Below are positions 17,697-26,745 of a stretch of 56,039 nucleotides of DNA, one piece after another; positions within the stretch are counted from its first letter, which is position 1, and every line of letters begins with the position of its first letter. A program made the position numbers and the translations under genes. The notes under the pieces were generated by a model. The model made no database searches and had not been told where the DNA came from. It saw only the letters and a list, made by a program, of their open reading frames with translations. Location: NCBI GenBank assembly GCA_038239305.1, contig JBBSEW010000022.1, positions 1 to 56,039 of the forward strand. Direction: 5' to 3'. Origin of the DNA: JALYUA01 sp038239305. GTDB taxonomy: Bacteria > Acidobacteriota > Thermoanaerobaculia > UBA5066 > Gp7-AA6.

Positions 17697-17760
17697 CCGA
17701 TACCTCGATAGTCCGATCGATCTCGAGATCATCCGATCGCGAGATCGCGAGATTTCTCCC
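17697..17760. repeat. Dispersed GATCGCGAGATC-rich intergenic repeat (module 2)
   Basis: The gap after the small membrane gene contains GATAGTCCGATCGATCTCGA followed by GATCGCGAGATCGCGAGA words, the same palindrome-rich module seen at about 21770, 40437 and 49080. The rest of the gap (17591-17787) shows nothing else. Confidence 0.8.
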
Positions 17761-17787
17761 GTGGCCGACGCCCTGGCTCCCGAAACC

Positions 17788-19416
17788 TCAGGCGACAATC
17801 GAAACGACAAGGGGCCGGATGTCAAACGTCCGCCGGCATGCCCGCTTGACGGAAATCGCGATCTCCGCCCGCAGCCATTCGGGGTCCTCGCGCTCCTCGC
17901 GGGAAGCCCGGGCGAGCACCGCTCGAGCCGCCCGGCGAACCTCCTCCGTCATCGTGTTCCCATCGACCGCGACACCGCGCAGCACGACCTCGATCTCCCG
18001 GGAGCGGGGATCCGACGGCGCGAAGACGACCACGATCCCCTCCTCGGCGAGATGACGGCGGTCCCGCACCACCGAGGCGTCCACGGGCTCGGCTCTGCCG
18101 TCGTAGTACACGCGGCCCGCCGGCGACGCGGCCGGATCGACACGCGAACCACCGGCGGACAGTGTCAGGCGGTCTCCGTTGTCCAGCAGGTGGATCCCGT
18201 CCGAGCCGATTCCGGAGAGCCGCGCCGCTGCGGCCCCGGCGACGAGCATGCGGCGCTCTCCGTGAACCGGCATGACGGCGCGTGGCCGGACGAGCGAGAT
18301 CCAGTCGGCGATGTCGTCGCGGTGCGCGTGTCCTGAAACGTGCACGGGCGGATCGGAATCGCGGATGACCTCCGCGCCGCGGCGGACGAGGTGATCGATC
18401 ACTCGATGGACGGATCGCTCGTGCCCGGGGATGGTCCGCGCCGAGAAGATCACGACATCGCCCTTCTCGAGCTTCAAGTCCGCATGCTCGTCGAGCGCCA
18501 GCCGGGAAAGGGCCGAGAACGGCTCGCCCTGACTTCCGGAAGTGACGCAGAGGAGGCGGTCGGCCGGCTGTCGCGCGAGGTCCGCGGGCGCCAGCCGGAC
18601 CCCGGCCGGAAACGAGAGCCGGTCGAGACGCTCTGCGATCTCGGCGACGGCGATCATGCTGCGTCCGAGCAGACCGATGCGGCGACGCGCCGCCATCGCG
18701 ACGGCCGAGGCCTGCCGGATGCGGGAGACATGGCTCGAGAAGGTCGTCAGGATGATGCGGCCTCGGGCGCCAGCGAAAGCCTGGGCGAGCCCTTCTCCCG
18801 CGAGCCGCTCGGAGCCCGCGCGGCCGGGTCTCTCGGCGTTCGTGGAATCCACGAGCGCGAGATCCACTCCCTCGCCGACCGCCTCCGCGATCCCCTCGCG
18901 ATCCGTGCGCTCGCCGTCGGGAGGATCCGGATCGAGCTTGAAGTCCCCGGAATGGATCAGCCGCCACCCGCCCCCTTCGACCAGGACGGCGGAGGAATCG
19001 GGCACGGAATGCGAGACGCGGAAGAAACGGAAGACGAACGCCCCCGCGCGGTACGCGACGCGCTCCGCGGCCTCTACGAGGCCGTCGGACGGCTGTTCCG
19101 CTTCCTCGAGGCGCCGCCGCGCGAGCGCCAGCGTGAACGGAAAACCGTAGACGGGGGCGCGGCACCACTCGCGCAGCAGCGGAAGCGCGCCGATGTGATC
19201 CTCGTGGCCGTGCGTCAGAACGACGGCGTCGATTCGCTCGCCCCGCAACGCGGTCATGTCCGGTGCAATCCGGTCCACGCCGGGAAATGTCTCGTCCGGA
19301 AACGAGACGCCGGCGTCGATCACGAGGCTGGAGCCCTCGCAGCGCAGCCAGAGGAGATTGCGGCCGAACTCGCCCAGACCGCCGAGCGGCACGATCTCGA
19401 GATCGGAACGCGCCAT
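17788..19416 (-). CDS. rnj: Ribonuclease J
   Basis: RNase J is a metallo-beta-lactamase/beta-CASP nuclease for mRNA decay and rRNA processing. The 542-residue product begins with EIVPLGGLGEFGRN, has the zinc motif THGHEDHIGALP, the later ligand region LIHSGDFKLDPDP, the beta-CASP segment (VTSGSQGEPFSALSRLA) and VHVSGHAHRDD plus MPVHGERRML near the C-terminal part of the catalytic core, followed by a shorter RNase J C-terminal domain. The ATG at 19416 is three bases after the rsmA stop, so both are cotranscribed; pairing an rRNA methylase with an RNA-processing enzyme is sensible. Confidence 0.95.
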   Translation of the reverse strand: MARSDLEIVPLGGLGEFGRNLLWLRCEGSSLVIDAGVSFPDETFPGVDRIAPDMTALRGERIDAVVLTHGHEDHIGALPLLREWCRAPVYGFPFTLALARRRLEEAEQPSDGLVEAAERVAYRAGAFVFRFFRVSHSVPDSSAVLVEGGGWRLIHSGDFKLDPDPPDGERTDREGIAEAVGEGVDLALVDSTNAERPGRAGSERLAGEGLAQAFAGARGRIILTTFSSHVSRIRQASAVAMAARRRIGLLGRSMIAVAEIAERLDRLSFPAGVRLAPADLARQPADRLLCVTSGSQGEPFSALSRLALDEHADLKLEKGDVVIFSARTIPGHERSVHRVIDHLVRRGAEVIRDSDPPVHVSGHAHRDDIADWISLVRPRAVMPVHGERRMLVAGAAAARLSGIGSDGIHLLDNGDRLTLSAGGSRVDPAASPAGRVYYDGRAEPVDASVVRDRRHLAEEGIVVVFAPSDPRSREIEVVLRGVAVDGNTMTEEVRRAARAVLARASREEREDPEWLRAEIAISVKRACRRTFDIRPLVVSIVA

Positions 19417-19419
19417 CCA

Positions 19420-20265
19420 TCAGCCCCGAATCCCGGCGTCCGTCCTGGCGCGAGCCGGCTCGGTCCCTTCCGGTTCCCCGGAGTAGTCGGCCAACGCGAG
19501 GAAGTCCTCGAGCGCGAGCGTCTCTGCCCGGGCGCGCGGATCCTTCCCGATCGACTCGAGCGCGGCCTCCCAGTGGGGCCGGCCCCCTTCCCCGGAGAGG
19601 GCGTTGACGAGCGTCTTTCGGCGCGCGCGAAATCCGAGAGACGCGAGATGGAGGGCGCGCTCACGCCGTTCGGGGTCGAGAACGGGAGTCCGCGGGGTCA
19701 GCTCGAGGACGCTCGACATGACTTTTGGCCTCGGGCGAAAGGCTCCGGGCGGCAAATCGAAGAGAATCCGGGCTTGCGCGAACGCCGCGGAACGCACGGA
19801 GAGATAGCCGTAGTGCTCGCTGCCGGGGCGAGCGGCAAACCGCGCCGCGACTTCCTTCTGGACGGTGGCGATCGATCGGGAGATCGCGCCGGGCTCCGCG
19901 ATCGCCGCCGACAGGATCGGCGTTGCGACGTTGTACGGCAGGTTCGCGACGAGAACGCCGGGGCCGCCCCCACCCGTTTCGGCGATCCAGTCCGCGAAAG
20001 AACGGCCGAGAGCGTCCCCCTGGATGATCCGCACGCGCGGGTCCGCCGCGAGCTCGCGCGCGAGAGCGTCGGCCCGCAGCGGATCGATTTCGATTGCGAG
20101 AAGGCGGCCGGCCCGGACGGACAGCGGCCGCGTCAGAGCCCCGTCGCCAGGGCCGATCTCGATTGCCAGGTCGTCGCGAGTCAGCCGGGCGGCGTCGACG
20201 ATGCGCTCCGCCGTCGCCGGATTCACGAGGAAGTTCTGGCCCCACTTCTTCCGCGCGGGAATCAC
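19420..20265 (-). CDS. rsmA: 16S rRNA (adenine-1518/1519-N6)-dimethyltransferase RsmA/KsgA
   Basis: RsmA (KsgA) dimethylates two adjacent adenines near the 3' end of 16S rRNA and checks small-subunit maturation. The 281-residue protein begins with ARKKWGQNFLVNPATAERI, has the SAM motif AIEIGPGDGALTRPL and the catalytic NLPYN (VLVANLPYNVATPILS), and ends in the helical C-terminal domain with a short extra tail. Start GTG at 20265 follows the family alignment. rnj begins three bases after the stop, so this gene heads a two-gene unit divergent from the diguanylate cyclase. Confidence 0.96.
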   Translation of the reverse strand: MIPARKKWGQNFLVNPATAERIVDAARLTRDDLAIEIGPGDGALTRPLSVRAGRLLAIEIDPLRADALARELAADPRVRIIQGDALGRSFADWIAETGGGGPGVLVANLPYNVATPILSAAIAEPGAISRSIATVQKEVAARFAARPGSEHYGYLSVRSAAFAQARILFDLPPGAFRPRPKVMSSVLELTPRTPVLDPERRERALHLASLGFRARRKTLVNALSGEGGRPHWEAALESIGKDPRARAETLALEDFLALADYSGEPEGTEPARARTDAGIRG

Positions 20266-20469
20266 GAGGCGCTTTCCCCGGAAAAAGGGCGATGGATGCG
20301 GTCCTGGCGGGTTTTGGGGTCCGGAAAGGAGGAGATCCGGGTGGTCGCATGCCGGCGGATCGAGCGCGTGATTCGTTCCACGACGGGAGGGCCCGAGAGC
20401 GATCCGCGGGGCCGCGCCACGGGATTCAGCGTATCAAATGGTAAACTTCTGGAAGCACAGGAAGTTCCA

Positions 20470-21594
20470 TTGTCTTCGGTCTACACGTTGGACAACCGCC
20501 GTCTCGGGAATTTTCTCGAGCGCCACAAGGCGTACTACGCCTATTCCGGCGAAATCGAGATCGATCGATTTCTGCGCGAGGTGCTCCAGAAAGCCAACGA
20601 GTTCGTGCCGGGCGCCGCCGGATCGATTCTGCTGGACGACCCGATGACGAAGAACAACGACGACCGGCTCGAGAACGACCTCGTCTTCATCGCGACGTTC
20701 GGCGCGGAGGGCGCTCAGCGGCTCGGCCGCCGGATCAACGCGCGGATCGGAATCGCCGGTCACGTCTATTCGACGGGCGTCGGCTACATGACGGAGGAGG
20801 TCAGCGACGATCCGTACTTCTACCCGACGTACGAAGCGCCCAGTTTCCACACCAAGTCTGTTCTGTGCGTCCCGATCCGCATCGAAGCCGCTGTCTGCGG
20901 CGTCCTCGAGCTCGTCAACCGCGTCGGGCAGGAAGGCTTCCGGGAGAAGGACCGGCGCCTCCTCGAGATCTTCGCGGACTACGCCTCGATCTCGATCCAG
21001 AACCTCCTCGACGCCCGGCGGGCTTACGAGGTCGCCAAGCGCGACGGCCTGACCGGCCTCTACAACGAACGCTACCTGCACCTGCGGCTGACGCAGGAGC
21101 TCGCGAGGATTGCCCGCGACGGCGGGGACCTCTGCGTGATTTTCCTCGACCTCGACAATCTCAAGTCGGTCAACGACCGGCACGGGCACCTCGCGGGAAG
21201 CCAGGTGCTGCGCGAAGTCGGCTACGTCCTGAAACGCACTGTGACCGACGAACGGGCGACGCTGACGCGATACGGAGGAGATGAGTTTGTTCTCATTCTT
21301 CCGGGTTACACGATGCCTACCGGAATGGACATCGCGGAGACGATCCGGGGAGCCATCGCGTCCGCCACGTTCCTCTCCCGACCGTACGGCTTCAACAGCC
21401 CGGCGCTCAATCTTCAGAACACGATCACCGCGTCGCTCGGTATCTCGTCGGTCGAAACCCACGCCACGCCGGGAGCCGCCGTCGAGCAGCAGAAAAACGA
21501 GCTCCTGCGAGCCGCGGACCAGGCGCTCTACCAGGCCAAGGAAGGCGGCAAGGACCGCATCGCCGCCGCGGATTCGCTGCGAGTCGATCAGTAG
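20470..21594 (+). CDS. GAF-GGDEF diguanylate cyclase
   Basis: A cytoplasmic diguanylate cyclase that would make cyclic di-GMP. The 374-residue product has a GAF sensor domain at about residues 20-180 (including GIAGHVYSTGVGYMTEE and KSVLCVPIRIE) and a GGDEF domain at about 195-365 with RDGLTGLYNERYL, a metal-binding FLDLDNLKSVND and an intact RYGGDEFVLILP active site. The RxxD inhibitory site expected just before it is replaced (DERA), so product feedback at that site is unlikely. The TTG at 20470 has AGGAAG five bases upstream. A long open frame reaching back to 18340 is only the antisense of rnj and rsmA. The GAF ligand is unknown. Confidence 0.93.
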   Translation: MSSVYTLDNRRLGNFLERHKAYYAYSGEIEIDRFLREVLQKANEFVPGAAGSILLDDPMTKNNDDRLENDLVFIATFGAEGAQRLGRRINARIGIAGHVYSTGVGYMTEEVSDDPYFYPTYEAPSFHTKSVLCVPIRIEAAVCGVLELVNRVGQEGFREKDRRLLEIFADYASISIQNLLDARRAYEVAKRDGLTGLYNERYLHLRLTQELARIARDGGDLCVIFLDLDNLKSVNDRHGHLAGSQVLREVGYVLKRTVTDERATLTRYGGDEFVLILPGYTMPTGMDIAETIRGAIASATFLSRPYGFNSPALNLQNTITASLGISSVETHATPGAAVEQQKNELLRAADQALYQAKEGGKDRIAAADSLRVDQ

Positions 21595-21907
21595 TTCGAT
21601 TGATAGATAGGGAGATAAACAGATCGTCGGCCCCACGCCGGTTCGGACCGCAGCGCCGGTCTGCCTCGTGAGAACCCATCTCGCGATCTCGCGATCGAAT
21701 GATCCCGCGATCCATCGGGTCATCGAACTATCGGATATCGAAAAGAAGGCGCACAGCAGATATCCGATCAACGGATAGTTCGATCGATCGCGAGATCATG
21801 AGATCGCGAGACTGGTCCTTCGGGAAAAGCGCGCCTCGAGTCTCCCGTCTCCCTATGCTAAAGTTCCGAGGCTCTGCGCTGGGGCGAGCATCCTTACCGA
21901 GGGACTC
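21595..21907. repeat. Repeat-rich intergenic gap (module 2 copies)
   Basis: This 313-base gap holds GATCTCGCGATC-type palindromic words at about 21680-21720 and a second set, with GATAGTTCGATCGATCGCGA, at 21771-21812. The latter matches the module at 17697, 40437 and 49080. The last 50 bases carry a likely -10 (GCTAAAGT, about 21858) and a GAGG ribosome site for the aminotransferase. No gene is seen. Confidence 0.75.
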
Positions 21908-23269
21908 ATGACCACGACTACCGCCACCCACGCCCATCTCTCGCCTCACGACGTCCTCGACGCGCTTTCGAAGCACATCCTCGTGGATGGCTACCACGTG
22001 GTCATGGACCTCGAAAAAAGCAAGGGCTCCTACCTCTATGACGCCCGGAGCAATCGCCCGCTCCTCGATTTCTTCACCAACTTCGCAACCTTCCCACTCG
22101 GGTACAACCACCCCAAGATGGCGGATCCGGAATTCCGCGAGCGGATCCTCCACGCGGCCGTGACGAAGCCCGCCAACAGCGACATCTACACTTCCTACTA
22201 TGCCGACTTCGTCGAGACGTTTTCCTCGCGGGCGATCCCGCCGAGCCACGCCGATCACCTCTTCTTCGTCGAGGGCGGCGCGATGGCCGTCGAGAATGCG
22301 CTGAAGACGGCGTTCGACTGGAAAGTCCGCAAGAACATGGTCCGCGGAATCGGCACGGACGGGGTCGACGTAAAGGGCTCCCGGATTCTCCATTTTCAGA
22401 AGGCCTTCCACGGCCGTTCCGGTTACACGCTGTCGATGACCAACACCTCCGATGCGCGGAAGACCCAGTACTTCCCGAAGTTCGACTGGCCTCGCCTTTC
22501 CTGTCCGGCGCTCCGATTCCCGGTGACCCCCGAGGTGATCGAGGAAGTCTCGCGCGCCGAGGAGACGGTCGAGCGCGAGATCCGCGACGCGTGCGCCGCC
22601 TATCCGAATGACATCGCCGGGCTCATCCTCGAGCCGATCCAGGGAGAAGGCGGAGACAACCATTTCCGCCCGGAGTTCTTCCGGCTTCTGCGGGCGCTCG
22701 CGGACGAGCTCGAGTTCCTCCTGATCTTCGACGAGGTCCAGACGGGCGTGGGGCTCACGGGCTCCATGTGGTGCTGGCAGCAGATGGGCGTCGAGCCCGA
22801 TCTCTTCTGCTTCGGCAAGAAGACTCAGGTGTGCGGCTTCGCGTCCAACCATCGGATCGACGATGTCGACAACGTCTTCAAGATCTCGTCGCGCATCAAC
22901 TCGACGTGGGGCGGGAACCTCGTGGACATGGTTCGCGCCGAGCGTTACTTCGAGATCATCGAGGAAGAGAACCTCGTCGAGAACGCCCGCGTCGTCGGCG
23001 AGCACATGCTCGGCAAGCTTCGCGAGATGGCCGCCGAATTCCCGAGCACGGTCTCGAACGTCCGCGGCCGCGGGCTCTTCCTGGCGCTCGACCTGCCGGA
23101 CAAGACGATGCGCGACAAGACGCTCGCCTCCTGCCTCGAGCACGGCGTCATCGCGCTCGCCTCGGGCAGCTCGGCGATCCGGTTCCGGCCGGCACTGACG
23201 CTCACCAGAGACGAGGCCGACGAGGGAGTGCGCAAGCTCCGGCGGGCCATTGGAGCGGCGCGCGGCTGA
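21908..23269 (+). CDS. lat: L-lysine 6-aminotransferase
   Basis: This class III PLP aminotransferase belongs to the LAT family, which converts L-lysine and 2-oxoglutarate to L-2-aminoadipate 6-semialdehyde (piperideine 6-carboxylate) and glutamate. The 453-residue protein has DLEKSKGSYLYDARSNRPLL, FVEGGAMAVENALKTAFDWK, the cofactor motif LIFDEVQTGVG and FCFGKKTQVCGF, whose lysine near residue 304 should bind PLP, then STWGGNLVDM. These segments distinguish LAT from ornithine or GABA aminotransferases. It has its own upstream region with a repeat-rich gap and a Shine-Dalgarno (GAGG). No aminoadipate-semialdehyde dehydrogenase is next to it, so its role (lysine degradation or osmolyte synthesis) is open. 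Confidence 0.92.
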   Translation: MTTTTATHAHLSPHDVLDALSKHILVDGYHVVMDLEKSKGSYLYDARSNRPLLDFFTNFATFPLGYNHPKMADPEFRERILHAAVTKPANSDIYTSYYADFVETFSSRAIPPSHADHLFFVEGGAMAVENALKTAFDWKVRKNMVRGIGTDGVDVKGSRILHFQKAFHGRSGYTLSMTNTSDARKTQYFPKFDWPRLSCPALRFPVTPEVIEEVSRAEETVEREIRDACAAYPNDIAGLILEPIQGEGGDNHFRPEFFRLLRALADELEFLLIFDEVQTGVGLTGSMWCWQQMGVEPDLFCFGKKTQVCGFASNHRIDDVDNVFKISSRINSTWGGNLVDMVRAERYFEIIEEENLVENARVVGEHMLGKLREMAAEFPSTVSNVRGRGLFLALDLPDKTMRDKTLASCLEHGVIALASGSSAIRFRPALTLTRDEADEGVRKLRRAIGAARG

Positions 23270-23327
23270 ATCGGGTCCCGTTTCGTGAGCTGGAGATTCT
23301 GTTGGACCCGCCAGGCTCTCATCCGGA

Positions 23328-24008
23328 ATGACTCGCCGCATCGTCGCGGTCGTCGCCGGAGTTCTGCTCCTGGCTGCCCTCTTCTTCTGGCTCACTCTTC
23401 CCGACGTTTCGGCGCTCGTCCGGGGATTTCCGAAGACGACCGCGTTCATGGAGCGGCGGCGCGCGGAGCTCGTGCGCGCCGGCGAAAACGCGAACCTCGA
23501 GTACCGGCCCGTTCCCCTGTCGCGGATCTCGCCGAACCTGACGAGGGCCGTGATCGCCGCCGAGGACGCGCGCTTCTACGAGCACCAGGGAGTCGACTGG
23601 ACCGCGGTGCGCGGGGCGGTCGAACGCGACTGGCAGAGGCGCCGGCTCGGGATGGGAGGCTCGACCCTGACCCAGCAGCTCGCGAAGAATCTCTACCTCA
23701 CTCCCGCAAGGACTCCCTGGCGCAAGCTGCGCGAGTGGGCGATCACCCGGCGGCTCGAGCACACGCTCACCAAGGCCCGGATCCTGGAGCTCTATCTGAA
23801 TGTCGTCGAGCTCGGCCGCCGGACCTACGGGGCGGAGGCCGGCGCCCGGCTCTACTTCGGCAAACCCGCGTCCGACCTCTCCGCTCGCGAAGCCGCCACC
23901 CTCGCGGCCGTCATTCCTTCGCCGCGCCTCTACGATCCGGTCCGGCACCCGGCCCGAGTCGAGCGCCGGGCAAAGCGGATCCTGCGAGGCATGGGGACCG
24001 GGCCTTAG
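23328..24008 (+). CDS. mtgA: Monofunctional biosynthetic peptidoglycan transglycosylase
   Basis: MtgA polymerises lipid II into glycan strands at the outer face of the inner membrane. The 226-residue GT51 protein has one N-terminal membrane anchor (residues 5-23) and the five GT51 motifs, clearly EDARFYEHQGVDW with the catalytic Glu, GGSTLTQQLAKNLYL, RKLREWAITRRLEHTLTKARILELYLN and NVVELGRRTYGAEAGARLYF. No transpeptidase domain follows. It lies 58 bases after lat, possibly cotranscribed. Confidence 0.95.
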   Translation: MTRRIVAVVAGVLLLAALFFWLTLPDVSALVRGFPKTTAFMERRRAELVRAGENANLEYRPVPLSRISPNLTRAVIAAEDARFYEHQGVDWTAVRGAVERDWQRRRLGMGGSTLTQQLAKNLYLTPARTPWRKLREWAITRRLEHTLTKARILELYLNVVELGRRTYGAEAGARLYFGKPASDLSAREAATLAAVIPSPRLYDPVRHPARVERRAKRILRGMGTGP

Positions 24009-24060
24009 CGACCAGCGTGCTATCCTCGCGCGTATCTTCTTTCGTTTGCGGAGGTTGCCG

Positions 24061-24888
24061 ATGATCCGCCCCCGGTTCGCCCTGGCTCTTCTCGTGCTCA
24101 CCTTGCCGCTCGCCGCCTGCTCGCGAAAGGCGGCGCGGATCGACGTGACGCCGAAGAAGCTCAAGATCTACGGGCTCGACCGCCCGCAGCGGCTGACCGC
24201 GCGGATCCTGGACAAGAAGGAACGGCCTCTCGAAATCGGCACCGCCAACTTCGAGAGCACGAATCCGGCGATCGCCGCCGTGGATTCGGGGGGCCTGGTA
24301 ACTCCCAAAGGAGAAGGCAAGACCACGATCACGGCGAAATACGACGATGTGAGCGCGTCGATTCCGGTCGAGATTCTGGATGTCAAATCGGTCGACATCG
24401 CGCCGGCATCGTCCCGGCTGGTGGGGCCCGCCGGCACGCAGTTCGGCCTCCAGGCCGTGATCAAGAACTCGAAGGACCAGGTGCTCAAGATGACGCCCGT
24501 CTGGAGCTCGACGCAGCCGGGCATCGCGTCCGTCGCCCCCGACGGCCTCGTCACATCCGTCCAGAACGGCAAAGCCATCCTGATCGCCAAAGTGGGAGAC
24601 GTTCAAGGCGCGAGCGAGGTCGTGGTGGAAGTCCGCGAAATCGCCCGGCTCGAGGTCCGGCCCGCGACGGCGCTCGGCCGGGTCGGGGATTCGCAGCAGT
24701 TCGAAGTCGTCGCCTACGACGCGAGCGGCCGGCCGATCGAAGGGGTGGCCGCGATCTTCCACAGCTCCGACACGGCCATCGCGAACGTGAGCGTTTCGGG
24801 CCAGGCGACCGGCCTGAAAACGGGAGCGGCGACGATCCAGGCCCGCATCGGAAGCGTATCGGCCGAAGCGACCCTGATCGTCAACTGA
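24061..24888 (+). CDS. Lipoprotein with three bacterial Ig-like (BIG2) domains
   Basis: The 275-residue product has a signal peptide ending in the lipobox LPLAAC at about residue 20, so it should be a lipid-anchored envelope protein. The mature part is three tandem BIG2-type domains of about 80 residues, each with a final strand pattern like IAAVDSGGLVTPKGEGKTTI, GIASVAPDGLVTSVQNGKAI and AIANVSVSGQATGLKTGAATI. ATG 24061 is preceded by GGAGG; the longer open frame upstream is mtgA in another frame. BIG2 domains often mediate adhesion or act as structural spacers; no enzymatic part is present. Confidence 0.9.
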   Translation: MIRPRFALALLVLTLPLAACSRKAARIDVTPKKLKIYGLDRPQRLTARILDKKERPLEIGTANFESTNPAIAAVDSGGLVTPKGEGKTTITAKYDDVSASIPVEILDVKSVDIAPASSRLVGPAGTQFGLQAVIKNSKDQVLKMTPVWSSTQPGIASVAPDGLVTSVQNGKAILIAKVGDVQGASEVVVEVREIARLEVRPATALGRVGDSQQFEVVAYDASGRPIEGVAAIFHSSDTAIANVSVSGQATGLKTGAATIQARIGSVSAEATLIVN

Positions 24889-24959
24889 AGCCGATTTCCC
24901 CGTTCCACGCGCCCTCGGCGAACGGGAAGTCTCCCGCAACGCCGTGATGCGGTGATGCC

Positions 24960-25829
24960 GTGATCCGGCTTCCGGCGGTGGCGGGCGCGTTCTACGAGGG
25001 ACGCGAGGACGCGCTGCAGGCGTCGCTCCGAGAGCTCCTGCGAGGCCCTCACCCATCCCCCATGCCGGCTTTTGGCGCCGTCGTTCCGCACGCCGGCTAC
25101 GTCTATTCCGGCCGCGTCGCGGCGAGCGTGTACTCCCGGCTCGCCGTGCCGAGAACCGTGGTGATCGTGAGCCCGAACCACACCGGACGCGGGCTCCCCG
25201 CCGCGCTCGATCCCTCGGACGCCTGGCGCACTCCGCTCGGAGACGTCCCCCTCGATCTGCGGCTGGCTCGGCGGATGCAGGAGCTCGCGCCCTCGCTCGA
25301 GCTCGACCGAGCGGCTCACCAGCGCGAGCATTCCCTCGAGGTGCAGCTTCCCTTCCTGCAGTCGCGGCGCCCGGACGTCGCCCTCGTACCGATCTGCCTC
25401 GGCGCCCCGAATCTCGACCTCTGCCGGGAGATCGGCGAGGCCTTCGCGCGGCTTCACGCGGAAGAGGCGGCGAGAGACGGATCGCCGGACCACCTTCCGC
25501 TTCTGCTCGCGTCCTCCGACATGAACCACTACGAGTCGCGGGCGGTCGGGACCGCCAAGGACGACCGGGCAATCGCCCGCATCGAAGCGATCGATCCCGA
25601 GGGCCTGTTCGCGACGGTCCGGTCCGAGTCGATATCGATGTGCGGTTTTCTCCCCGTCACGGCCCTGCTCTTCGCCGCCCGCGCCGCCGGCGCCGGGCCG
25701 GCGAGAGTGATCGCCCGATCCGACAGCGGCGACGAGACGGGCGACGTGTCCTCGGTCGTCGGCTATGCGGGGGTAATCGTCGGGGCTGGCCCGGGAATCT
25801 CCGGAAACGCCGGCGGGACAGCCGGGTGA
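24960..25829 (+). CDS. amrB: AmmeMemoRadiSam system protein B (Memo family)
   Basis: A Memo-family protein (AmmeMemoRadiSam system protein B) related to class III extradiol dioxygenases. The 289-residue product has the typical start IRLPAVAGAFYEGREDALQ, the metal-pocket His in PHAGYVYSG and SPNHTGRG, the segment HSLEVQLPFLQ and SSDMNHYES, and the C-terminal SDSGDETGDVSSVVGYAGV. GTG 24960 is the family start. The other two parts of the three-gene cassette (AMMECR1-like A protein and radical SAM protein) are not adjacent, so this copy is solitary. It is convergent with suhB, only four bases apart. Function remains uncharacterised. Confidence 0.92.
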   Translation: MIRLPAVAGAFYEGREDALQASLRELLRGPHPSPMPAFGAVVPHAGYVYSGRVAASVYSRLAVPRTVVIVSPNHTGRGLPAALDPSDAWRTPLGDVPLDLRLARRMQELAPSLELDRAAHQREHSLEVQLPFLQSRRPDVALVPICLGAPNLDLCREIGEAFARLHAEEAARDGSPDHLPLLLASSDMNHYESRAVGTAKDDRAIARIEAIDPEGLFATVRSESISMCGFLPVTALLFAARAAGAGPARVIARSDSGDETGDVSSVVGYAGVIVGAGPGISGNAGGTAG

Positions 25830-25833
25830 CGCT

Positions 25834-26670
25834 TCAGATCTGATCCTCGCGCATCAGCGGCGCCGCGAGGAGTCTCAGCTCCTCCGCAATCCCGCGCGGA
25901 CCGGCGATCACATTTCCGCGCTCCCAGAATCGTTCTCCCCCGTCGAAATCCGTGACTTCGCCGCCGGCTTCCGCGATCAGCAGGGCGCCTGCGGCGATAT
26001 CCCACGGAGCAAGATGGAATTCGAAGAACCCGTCGAAGACTCCGGCGGCGACCTGCGCGAGGTCGAGCGCTGCCGAACCGGCGCGCCGGATCCCGCGCGC
26101 GCGCAGGAAGACCGACTTGAAGAGCGCGAGATAGAGGTCGATCCGGTCCCGTGACCGGAACGGGAAGCCCGTCGCGAGAAACGCCCCGTCGACGCCCGGA
26201 CGATCCGACACGGAAAGCCGCGTGCCGTTGCGAAAGGCTCCCCCGCCTCTTTCCGCCGTGAAGATCTCATCGCGCAGGGGATCCCAGACCACCGCCGCGA
26301 CGATCCCGCCCGCCTCTCGCGCCGCGATCGAGACGCACCAGAACGGGAAGCCCGCGATGAAGTTCGCGGTCCCGTCGAGGGGATCGATGATCCACGTGCG
26401 CGGAGACTCGCCTTCGCAGCCTTCGCGGCCTCCGCGGCCATCAATGGGTCTGCCCGACCATCCGCCTTCCTCGGCCAGAAAAGTGTCGTCGGGAAATCGG
26501 CTCCGGATCGAGGCCACGATGCGCGCTTCGCTTTCGCGATCCGCGACCGTGACGAAATCGTTTTTCTGCTTCTCCTGGATCGAGCCGGCAGGGAGATTCC
26601 GCCAGTGTCGAACGAGGATCTCGCCGCCCGCACGCGCGGCTTCGACGGCGGCGTCGAGCACGGCGCTCAC
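25834..26670 (-). CDS. suhB: Inositol monophosphatase family protein
   Basis: A Mg-dependent phosphatase of the inositol monophosphatase/SuhB family. The 278-residue protein has the N-terminal helix, FVTVADRESEARIV, the metal-binding pair LAEEGG and WIIDPLDGTANFIAGFP, and the C-terminal signature APWDIAAGALLIAEAGGEVTD. These cover the full family. An insert of about 18 Gly/Glu/Arg-rich residues lies before the WIIDPLDGT motif. It follows pyrC by 75 bases on the same strand and may be cotranscribed. Substrates could be inositol phosphates, PAP or other phosphate esters; sequence does not decide. Confidence 0.93.
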   Translation of the reverse strand: MSAVLDAAVEAARAGGEILVRHWRNLPAGSIQEKQKNDFVTVADRESEARIVASIRSRFPDDTFLAEEGGWSGRPIDGRGGREGCEGESPRTWIIDPLDGTANFIAGFPFWCVSIAAREAGGIVAAVVWDPLRDEIFTAERGGGAFRNGTRLSVSDRPGVDGAFLATGFPFRSRDRIDLYLALFKSVFLRARGIRRAGSAALDLAQVAAGVFDGFFEFHLAPWDIAAGALLIAEAGGEVTDFDGGERFWERGNVIAGPRGIAEELRLLAAPLMREDQI

Positions 26671-26745
26671 GTCAGCGGCTCGCCTGGAGGACGACCCCGC
26701 CGATCGATTTGCAAGAAGCGTGCGTTCCGGCGCGCCGGCGCCGCC

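Noticed and set aside
18340..20469. Long plus-strand open frame continuing into the GAF-GGDEF gene
   Set aside because: It is antisense to rnj and rsmA, Arg/Asp/Gly-rich and has no family signature; the cyclase starts at TTG 20470 with a ribosome site.
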